Shown here: positions 17,144-24,316 of the stretch, one piece after another | How positions within the stretch are numbered: position 1 is the stretch's first letter | Layout of the letters: each line of letters opens with the position of its first letter | Assembly (NCBI RefSeq): GCF_024519285.1 | Contig: NZ_JAMZCY010000004.1 | Location: forward strand, 124,001-188,000 | DNA from: Cohnella sp. WQ 127256 | GTDB lineage: Bacteria > Bacillota > Bacilli > Paenibacillales > Paenibacillaceae | Direction of reading: 5' to 3' | Length of the DNA stretch: 64,000 bases | The notes under the pieces: generated by a model | The model's input: only the letters and a program-made list of their open reading frames with translations | The model's database searches: none | Told to the model about the DNA's origin: nothing | Translations under genes and position numbers: made by a program

Positions 17144-18073
17144 TCACATTGATTTTGTCGTTTCTTTTTGATCCCAGAAGAGAGGATGCATACTACATTT
17201 CCGACGAATTACCCGTGGAAGGGCATGATGGATGAGTCCCATCCGATATCCCAAGTACTTTATTGCTGACTCTGCAACCCACCTAGGCAGCCATCGCCAC
17301 ATCCGTGGTTTAATCAACCGACTAAGTTGAGTTTTCATCAGACGTGCTCCTTCACCTTCTGCAGGGGTATACTCTAGTATCCATTTATTCATCCTAATAG
17401 ATCCGCCAATATCGAAGTATCGAGTGAAGGTTTGCTTTAATGTGTAGTTATGCGAGTGATAGACTTGTGCGTCTGCAGCATAGGCTACTGTATAACCAGC
17501 TAGTATGCATTTAGCAGCTATAATCATATCTTCACTGACAACGATCGGAGATGGGAATCCCCCTACCTTGTGGAAGGTTGCACTCCTAATTGCTGAACAA
17601 ACATTAGTAAAGAAAAATGTTTTGATCCCCAATCGTTTCACATCGGCAAGGCTTTTTCTCATCGGGTCCGGCGGATAGTTGAATTCTTTATTCATTCTTT
17701 CAAGAACATTGGTATCCGCAACTGAGACTTGCCTTCCGTATGCAGCTACAACATCAGTATCTTCAAATGGCTGTATCATGTTTTGCAAATATTGCTCATT
17801 CGCTGGTATTGCATCCTGAGTAATGAATGTAAACACATCACCCGTCGCATGTGATGCCGCATAATTTCGTGTACCCCCGTGGTCAAATGATCTACGATCA
17901 ACTGAAAGCACAGTAGCACCCAGTGTACGTGCAATATCAGCAGTCTGATCATCCGACGTTGAATCGACAACGATGATCTCATACGGTTTTACCGTTTGTT
18001 TCTTTAATCTTTCTATCAGTCTCTTAATGTACGGTTCAGCATTGAGGGTGGGTATAATGACTGAAATACGAAT
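17144..18073 (-). CDS. rhamnosyltransferase-like GT2 with probable ATT start
   Basis: A 309-residue GT2 enzyme. The N-terminal half reads ISVIIPTLNAEPYIKRL, then IIVVDSTSDDQTADIA, FDHGGTRNYAA and ITQDA (the metal site), with SEDMIIAAKCILAGY as the acceptor-side motif. This order is typical of bacterial rhamnosyltransferases (RfbF/WbbL group). A start at the first in-frame GTG (17911) would remove the first nucleotide-binding strand. In frame, a TGA stops at 18080-18082, and no ATG, GTG or TTG occurs between it and ISVIIP. An ATT at 18073-18071 follows GGGAGGTGA with 6 bases spacing and gives the expected length. I take ATT as the initiator. Confidence 0.8.
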   Translation of the reverse strand: MRISVIIPTLNAEPYIKRLIERLKKQTVKPYEIIVVDSTSDDQTADIARTLGATVLSVDRRSFDHGGTRNYAASHATGDVFTFITQDAIPANEQYLQNMIQPFEDTDVVAAYGRQVSVADTNVLERMNKEFNYPPDPMRKSLADVKRLGIKTFFFTNVCSAIRSATFHKVGGFPSPIVVSEDMIIAAKCILAGYTVAYAADAQVYHSHNYTLKQTFTRYFDIGGSIRMNKWILEYTPAEGEGARLMKTQLSRLIKPRMWRWLPRWVAESAIKYLGYRMGLIHHALPRVIRRKCSMHPLFWDQKETTKSM

Positions 18074-18113
18074 GTTTGTTCACCTCCCAATGAAAATTAC
18101 CAGTAACTAATAA

Positions 18114-20360
18114 TCAATTGCCCTGTTGTTCTTGCACTTTACTAGCAGCCTCACGAACAACATCACTAACAGCGAACCTATTGAGCAAAGTAATCGTATC
18201 CGGAAGGTCAATGATCTTCTGCTCATAAGATTTCATCGTTTCATGGAGATCAATGATATGTTTGGCTACAACCTCTTGATCCGATGATCCCGCAGCTTGA
18301 AGTACTATCCATTTGTTTAATAGTTCGCTAGCTGCAATGTTATAGAGAGATTGATCAAACGGATATCTCTTAATATCATTTAACAAGATATCCATGGCCT
18401 TATCACGTTCGCCAAGACTTGCGGTTATAGAATATCCCATCTCAACAGCTGGACGATAATTAGGCTCATATTTATTAAGCTTGATCAGATACTCATTCGC
18501 AGTATCTAGATACTTCTTATCTTGTGTCTGAGAATAAGCATCATAATTCAAAGCCGTCAGCTGATGAAGCAGCACGGGATTCTTCTTATCTTGTGACAAC
18601 CCGTCCTTGAGCGTCTGAACGATGATATCAAACGAGACATTTTTCCTCATATCACTCTCTGATTGCTTCATTTTATTGATGGAATTGAGATGCTTACTCG
18701 AAGGAATGGCAATGACCATTATAATTGCCACAACAATAGCACAAGCTCCCCACTTGATCTTGACTCTAGCTTGTTTGCTCAGTGAACTCCCTAACGGTTG
18801 ACGTTGTGTTCCTGCCATAACCCCTAAGCATAGGAAGACAAGCACCATATACAAAATATAGCTCATCTCGAAGTCAATTAAGGAATGAACTAGAGTTGTC
18901 ATCGGAACGATAAAATAAAAGATTAGCTTATTACGTTCTGTCTCATTCGCCTTCCGATAGTAACGAATATAAACGAATGTAATTACTGCGATAAATCCAA
19001 AATAGACTATAATCCCCAGTAAACCTACATCGATTAATAATTGAGTTAAATATCCATGAGTTTGTGCACTCTGATAGGAATAACTCTGATGCTGCTCATA
19101 TACAGCTTCCCATGTGCCAGCTCCACTACCTATGATCGGACTACCCTTCCAAATTTCGATAGCATCCTTATACATCGTTAATCGCTCGTACACGGAGTGC
19201 GTCTGAAAGTTAACATCCTCAACACGAGTCCGTATAATCGCTGGGAGTAGCTGTGTGATCCAATCACTAGTAATTGCAATTGCACCAATGATGAATACAC
19301 AAATCAACGAGATCGGTACTACTCTATCGATCCATACTGATGTTATTTTCTCAACTCTACTTGTAATACGTGGTTCAACGTACTTCACGATTAAATATAA
19401 AAATATTGCCATGATGATTGAAACACCTATTATGTATAGCCAAGACGTTATCGCTGGGGAAGAGAAGACGGACTTCGTATCAAAAGCAACTTGTTCTGCC
19501 CTAGCCTGTTGAATACGCTCAAACACTTTCGTTCCCGCTTGTTCTAGGTGAGTATAGATCAACAAGGATAATCCCATTCCCACGACAGAATACACAATAA
19601 TCAACACTTGTTGCTTGAACTTAAACATGAGCAATGTCACTATCGCTACGACAGGCAGTACAATTAAAGCACCACGAGACAACGTGAGCAAGAATGACAC
19701 AAGAACAGGCACAAGCATGAATCCATGTAACATACGGAACCATTTGTTAGGGGATCTAATGATCTCAACTAGCATAACGATCCACATGGTCAGGAGCAGC
19801 ACCGCATAAGCATTCGCATATTGGAATATCGATGTGATCCTTATTCCATCGATGAAAGACAGCGAGTCTAACAGATACGCATTACCCAATAGGTTTTGAA
19901 AACCATAGATAACGACAATATACCCGAAGATTAAGTACATCTTTGGAAAATGAATAATAAGACGATCATATTGAATGAAGAATGTTCCTGCAATAAAGAA
20001 GATTACGACCATCAAGCTTATTAACACGCCGTACTGTGCTAGAAAAGGTGACTCCGCATTAAAACTACTTATCACATATACGATACACATCAAAGATGCA
20101 ATGGCTGCAAAAACCATTCTACGCTCTAGTTGGAACTGCTTATGAAACATATGAATTCCGATCCATACAACAACAGCAGTTGTAAGAAAGAGACTATAAA
20201 TAATTGGCTTCTCATAAATCAGGTTCACTCCAGCTGAGTGCAAACCAATGCCTTGAAATATTCCATTATTGTTTCTTGCGATCAAGAATAGTATCCCAAT
20301 CATCACCCAAGCAAACCATTCCATTGCACTAACGGTATTCTGCTTCCTCAACTGTGACAC
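18114..20360 (-). CDS. O-antigen ligase-like (Wzy_C) membrane protein, candidate O-oligosaccharyltransferase
   Basis: About 745 residues with 10-12 predicted membrane helices. The large external loop after residue 380 carries the Wzy_C-type motif GAGTWEAVYEQHQSYSYQSAQ with HGYLTQLLIDVGLLG, the region where ligases and O-oligosaccharyltransferases have catalytic Arg/His. The C-terminal 180 residues are soluble and helical with TPR-like repeats. In P. alvei a protein of this plan (WsfB) is assigned transfer of the S-layer glycan to protein, and position next to the initiating transferase and S-layer gene fits. A polymerase (Wzy) is the alternative. The start is uncertain: GTG at 20360 has GAGGA directly adjacent, whereas TTG at 20351 has GAGGAG 8 bases upstream. 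Confidence 0.8.
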   Translation of the reverse strand: MSQLRKQNTVSAMEWFAWVMIGILFLIARNNNGIFQGIGLHSAGVNLIYEKPIIYSLFLTTAVVVWIGIHMFHKQFQLERRMVFAAIASLMCIVYVISSFNAESPFLAQYGVLISLMVVIFFIAGTFFIQYDRLIIHFPKMYLIFGYIVVIYGFQNLLGNAYLLDSLSFIDGIRITSIFQYANAYAVLLLTMWIVMLVEIIRSPNKWFRMLHGFMLVPVLVSFLLTLSRGALIVLPVVAIVTLLMFKFKQQVLIIVYSVVGMGLSLLIYTHLEQAGTKVFERIQQARAEQVAFDTKSVFSSPAITSWLYIIGVSIIMAIFLYLIVKYVEPRITSRVEKITSVWIDRVVPISLICVFIIGAIAITSDWITQLLPAIIRTRVEDVNFQTHSVYERLTMYKDAIEIWKGSPIIGSGAGTWEAVYEQHQSYSYQSAQTHGYLTQLLIDVGLLGIIVYFGFIAVITFVYIRYYRKANETERNKLIFYFIVPMTTLVHSLIDFEMSYILYMVLVFLCLGVMAGTQRQPLGSSLSKQARVKIKWGACAIVVAIIMVIAIPSSKHLNSINKMKQSESDMRKNVSFDIIVQTLKDGLSQDKKNPVLLHQLTALNYDAYSQTQDKKYLDTANEYLIKLNKYEPNYRPAVEMGYSITASLGERDKAMDILLNDIKRYPFDQSLYNIAASELLNKWIVLQAAGSSDQEVVAKHIIDLHETMKSYEQKIIDLPDTITLLNRFAVSDVVREAASKVQEQQGN

Positions 20361-20366
20361 TCCTCA

Positions 20367-21875
20367 TCAATATGCGCCAGCGCCTTTAATCACTACAGGT
20401 ATCGTTTTAAACAAGATCTTCATTTCAAGTGAAATACTCCAATGTTCAATATAATAGATGTCTAAATCTATCCATTGCTCAAAATCAAGATCACTCCGGC
20501 CGCTTACTTGCCATAATCCTGTCATCCCTGGGAGTACATCCATCCTACGCCAGTGATAATCTGAATACTTCTGTACTTCGTCTGGCAGAGGAGGTCTAGG
20601 TCCTATTAGGCTCATATCCCCTTTCAGAACGTTCCATAGCTGCGGGAGCTCATCTAAGGAGTACTTTCTAATGAAACGGCCTATCGGCGTTACTCTAGGG
20701 TCATTACGCAGCTTAAAGACCGGTCCTGTCATCTCATTCTCATTTATCAAAGTTTTTTTGGTAGCTTCCGCGTCATTAAACATAGATCGGAATTTCACCA
20801 TCTGGAATGGAAGTCCATTTTTTCCCAATCGCTGTTGCTTATAGAAGACAGCACCTTGAGAGCCCATTCTAATTAGACAAGCTAACACGAGAAATAACGG
20901 TGATAAGACAAAGAGCAATGTGAGGCTCCCACCTATATCTGCTAAACGCTTCAGAAAGACATTTAATCCTCTTAGCGGTGTTTTCACGATTTGAAGACAG
21001 GGATACTCAAGATCATTCCGGAATGCAAATACAGTTGACATCCGATCAAACATTTCTGGGATGATTCGAATATCCACATCATACTTGTAAACGGTGTGAA
21101 GCATCGACTCAATGATATGCTTCTCAGAAGGAATAGTGATGTAGATTGTATCTACTCTTGTTTCTTGTAATATTCGTTCGAGATCGATTATCTTACCCAC
21201 CGTGTCTTCGTCTGCTTTATAATCATCCAAATATCCAATAAAATGGTTTTTTTTCGAGCTCGAATTAATGACTTTATCATACACATCGATGCCCACTTTG
21301 CCCGCACCTACGATGAGAACATTGTTTCGTAACGTACCTCTATGATACAAATACTTCATCGTGAGTCGTTTTGCCGCTAGCCACATCACGGTTTGAATGA
21401 GTATCGCAATTACGAATAGCACCAAAGTTACCCTTGAGTAGAGGAAAGTCGTTTTTAGTAGGAATGTAATTCCTAACGTAATTAGAAATGCGAATATGAT
21501 AGAACGAAAGTTAAACATGTACTCTTCCAGTATTGATCGATCAGCTTTACTAGAGAATAATTGATTCTGAACAAGTGTAAAGGCATGTAAAATAAGAAAT
21601 ATCCCTAGAAACAAGGCATAATCATTAAAGACAGTGATATGCCGAGCCCATTCTATAGGATTGTATCGATTTACATCTGGAAAATCGGATACAACTCTAA
21701 CTGCCATGAGAACATAGAAAGTAAGAACAAACCCTAAGTATTCTGCAAGTAGGATTGTTCTTCGAACGATTATTGTAATTTTATCAGCACTTGCCCGTTG
21801 TTTTGCAATCGAACCTACACTTATGGTCTGATCTTGATAGTGTTGAGGTCGATTAATAGAATCGCTTAAATTCAT
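20367..21875 (-). CDS. initiating polyprenyl-phosphate sugar-1-phosphate transferase (WbaP/WsfP type)
   Basis: A 502-residue polyisoprenyl-phosphate hexose-1-phosphate transferase. Four N-terminal helices, a Rossmann-like central domain (NVLIVGAGKVGIDVYDK), then a fifth membrane segment and the catalytic domain: KRLADIGGSLTLLF, FYKQQRLGKNG, FKLRNDPRVTPIGR, SLDELPQLWNVLKGDMSLIG and GMTGLWQVSGRSD, all expected of this family. It transfers a sugar phosphate (Gal-1-P or Glc-1-P in characterised members) to undecaprenyl phosphate, starting glycan assembly. As the first gene downstream of the intergenic gap it probably heads the operon. GGGG lies 9 bases before the ATG. Confidence 0.9.
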   Translation of the reverse strand: MNLSDSINRPQHYQDQTISVGSIAKQRASADKITIIVRRTILLAEYLGFVLTFYVLMAVRVVSDFPDVNRYNPIEWARHITVFNDYALFLGIFLILHAFTLVQNQLFSSKADRSILEEYMFNFRSIIFAFLITLGITFLLKTTFLYSRVTLVLFVIAILIQTVMWLAAKRLTMKYLYHRGTLRNNVLIVGAGKVGIDVYDKVINSSSKKNHFIGYLDDYKADEDTVGKIIDLERILQETRVDTIYITIPSEKHIIESMLHTVYKYDVDIRIIPEMFDRMSTVFAFRNDLEYPCLQIVKTPLRGLNVFLKRLADIGGSLTLLFVLSPLFLVLACLIRMGSQGAVFYKQQRLGKNGLPFQMVKFRSMFNDAEATKKTLINENEMTGPVFKLRNDPRVTPIGRFIRKYSLDELPQLWNVLKGDMSLIGPRPPLPDEVQKYSDYHWRRMDVLPGMTGLWQVSGRSDLDFEQWIDLDIYYIEHWSISLEMKILFKTIPVVIKGAGAY

Positions 21876-22021
21876 TCCTTAATTCCCCAATTTTATAATA
21901 GTAATATCAACTAGTTTAACATACTTCGCCTTGTTACGTGTCACTTAATCTGGAAGTTCCTCTATTTAAGTCGAAAGGGTTGAGCAGTATACCACCTGCT
22001 CAACCCCAGTTGCTAAATCTC
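21876..22021 (-). terminator. hairpin terminator of the secreted-repeat-protein gene (stem 21977-22006)
   Basis: A perfect 11-bp inverted repeat, GGGTTGAGCAG at 21977-21987 with CTGCTCAACCC at 21996-22006 and an 8-base loop, lies 16 bases after the stop at 22022. On the minus strand it is followed by a weak T-run (TTTCGACTT). The rest of the 146-base gap should hold the promoter of the glycan operon; I see only an AT-rich stretch (TATTATAAAA, read on the minus strand near 21893) with no good -35. Confidence 0.7.
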
Positions 22022-24184
22022 TTATTTCAACTTTCTATCCACAAGCCACGATATTTTCTCGGATGCAATCAAAGTCTTATACCCTGGTTGTATCTGATGA
22101 TAAATATTCAAATCAAAATCCCTTAACATATCGATTAAGAAAACAAGTTGATCATCGTTCCATGGTGATAAAGTCAACGTATGATCCCCTATCAGAAGAT
22201 TAGTATTCTCAGACCCCGCTGTAGGTGTGCTTGTCGTTGGAAGTGACAATTCTCTGGAGAACGCTACTTTCCGATTCTCATCTTTAATCTCTATAACAAT
22301 TTTATGGTCCTTCATACTCGCTTTGTTCAGTAAATCCTGCGAAAGTGAATAATCAAACTCAAGTGTGATTTCCGATTTATCAAATCTGATTTGTGTCCCT
22401 ACACGTTTAATGGATAACTCAAATGGTTTAAGATCAATTTTTTGCAAGCCTACTTGCGGCTGTTTTATTGCCGGTAGCAGGAAAGAGTAAGGATCCGTAT
22501 ATCCGATAAGGTTTTCTGTTGTTGCACCTGCTTCAGAAGGATTAGAAGTCGTCTCAGTTACCGCTTTACCCACAACAAGATTCATACCGCTAACGTCTGT
22601 ATCCTTTGGTATTGTAGCCGAAACATATACAATTCCTGCGCCGCCAGGAGATAGTTTCTCAGTAACATTTTCGAAAGTTGCTGGAAATACAGTCCCGTCA
22701 GCTTTCTGGAAGTATCCTGCAAGAGTTTTAAGCACAGCTTGGCGTTTTTCTTGATTTTCTACCGATAGTTGCGCTACTAATACATTCGCACTCACTCCAG
22801 TATAGATCATTTGATTACGCACTTTCACTTCAGAGCGATATCCAACATCCTCAATCTTGAATCCTACATCGGATTTGATTTTTTGAACAGCATCAAATTT
22901 CCCTTTTGTAGTGAACTCAACGAGATTAAGCATCTCCTCATTAGTGCCCGATGACTCTTTCTGCTGCACTACAAGATTTAGTTTTGAGATATCAAAAGTA
23001 TACGGAACCCTACTGACCAATTGTATATTAGCAGAGGCTCCAGGCTGAAGAGATATTACTTTATTATTATTCGTGCTAGTAGCGGTTTTTTCAATGGATT
23101 CATTGAAAACATACTTCCCACTCAATGCAGGCATTGGAAGTGAAGTCGTTCCTTTGTTAGCAATGGTCAGATTAGAAATAACAAGATCATCATCCTCGAT
23201 TGGTAATCGATTCATCGAATTTAATTTAATATTATATATGCCCTTAGAGGTTGAAAATGTATAGTACTTACCTGTAACCTCACCAGAATCAACTTGCGCT
23301 TTAGGCAGTTCAAATACAGCTAATGGTTGCTTATCTTTACCTTCATTAATTGAATTGACTACGGCCAGCTTCCAGCCATTCTCTTCTACCTTAATCGGTA
23401 TTGAAGTCGTTAACTGAAACTCTTTCTCGGTTAAAGGGTCCAGTGTTGCTCCTTTAATATCTTTTACACTCAATGGATACATTAGGTTTTCTTTTGTAAG
23501 AACGAACAGTTGATAATCAGGTAATGTAATTGTACGGTTACCATCGTTTCTAATCATGAGTTTAATTTCCGGCCGGTAGTAGCTCTCACTCTTACCAATT
23601 GTCGCTTGTTTAACAATAAATGAAGCTTTAGTATCTCCTGCAACAACCATCCTACCACTATTGGAAGGTGTTACAGTGCTGTATTTAACAGGAACAGATA
23701 AAGCGCCTAGTACTTTTGTATAAGATGCTACTGAAAAGTCCCATTTGATTACTTTAACAATTAAATCTGTTGCTTTAATTGTACTACCCAATGTTCCTAT
23801 AAAGTCGATATTCACTGTAGATTTAGCTGGTATTTTACTAACCTTAGTGTCGGCCAACTGTATGTTAAGTTTAGTTCCTGACTTGGTATACAGATTAACC
23901 CAATAATCTAAAAAATTTAACTCAGAGTTACTGTTATTCTTAATTGATAAGGTCAGTGAAACGATTTGATTACTGCTGGATGGAAGAACGATTAAGTTAT
24001 TGACGCTAGCAGTAACACCTTCCTTAAGCGTTACGTTTCCTAGTGAAACTGGTTCAAGGATTTTGATAGGCGCTGATTTGCTTACAGTATCTTGCGCATA
24101 GATCGTTGCTTGCATAGTGCCCATTATCACACTTATAGATAATATAAGTGTTAACAACTTCCTTCTTCTATTCAATGCATTCAT
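22022..24184 (-). CDS. secreted protein with four tandem Ig-like repeats
   Basis: A 720-residue protein. RRRKLLTLILSISVIMGTM followed by ATIYAQ is a signal peptide (cleavage near residue 30). At least four repeats of about 110 residues follow, each opening with a pattern like LSIKNNSNSELNFLDYWVNLYT, LMIRNDGNRTITLPDYQLFVLT, LTIANKGTTSLPMPAL or LSVENQEKRQAVLKTLAGYF and ending in a strand near a conserved Pro. The C-terminal 150 residues form a different beta-rich domain. There is no SLH domain or sortase signal. It lies just downstream of the S-layer gene but has its own terminator. I do not recognise the family; an extracellular structural or adhesive role is likely. Confidence 0.8.
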   Translation of the reverse strand: MNALNRRRKLLTLILSISVIMGTMQATIYAQDTVSKSAPIKILEPVSLGNVTLKEGVTASVNNLIVLPSSSNQIVSLTLSIKNNSNSELNFLDYWVNLYTKSGTKLNIQLADTKVSKIPAKSTVNIDFIGTLGSTIKATDLIVKVIKWDFSVASYTKVLGALSVPVKYSTVTPSNSGRMVVAGDTKASFIVKQATIGKSESYYRPEIKLMIRNDGNRTITLPDYQLFVLTKENLMYPLSVKDIKGATLDPLTEKEFQLTTSIPIKVEENGWKLAVVNSINEGKDKQPLAVFELPKAQVDSGEVTGKYYTFSTSKGIYNIKLNSMNRLPIEDDDLVISNLTIANKGTTSLPMPALSGKYVFNESIEKTATSTNNNKVISLQPGASANIQLVSRVPYTFDISKLNLVVQQKESSGTNEEMLNLVEFTTKGKFDAVQKIKSDVGFKIEDVGYRSEVKVRNQMIYTGVSANVLVAQLSVENQEKRQAVLKTLAGYFQKADGTVFPATFENVTEKLSPGGAGIVYVSATIPKDTDVSGMNLVVGKAVTETTSNPSEAGATTENLIGYTDPYSFLLPAIKQPQVGLQKIDLKPFELSIKRVGTQIRFDKSEITLEFDYSLSQDLLNKASMKDHKIVIEIKDENRKVAFSRELSLPTTSTPTAGSENTNLLIGDHTLTLSPWNDDQLVFLIDMLRDFDLNIYHQIQPGYKTLIASEKISWLVDRKLK

Positions 24185-24262
24185 CCTCCTGCGTTGGGTT
24201 TATCTACTATATTAACGTTGTAAACACCCAGTAAGTTGCGCCTTAAGGAGTGTATAACGCAA

Positions 24263-24297
24263 AAAAAGGCTGTCGGGATAAACCCGACAGCCTTTTT
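24263..24297 (-). terminator. intrinsic terminator of the S-layer gene
   Basis: Stem AAAAAGGCTGTCGGG (24263-24277) with CCCGACAGCCTTTTT (24283-24297), a 5-base loop and flanking A/T runs on both sides, 20 bases after the S-layer stop. It is symmetric enough to work in either direction, but only the minus-strand gene feeds it. Confidence 0.93.
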
Positions 24298-24316
24298 CGC
24301 AACTAACTATTGGTTA

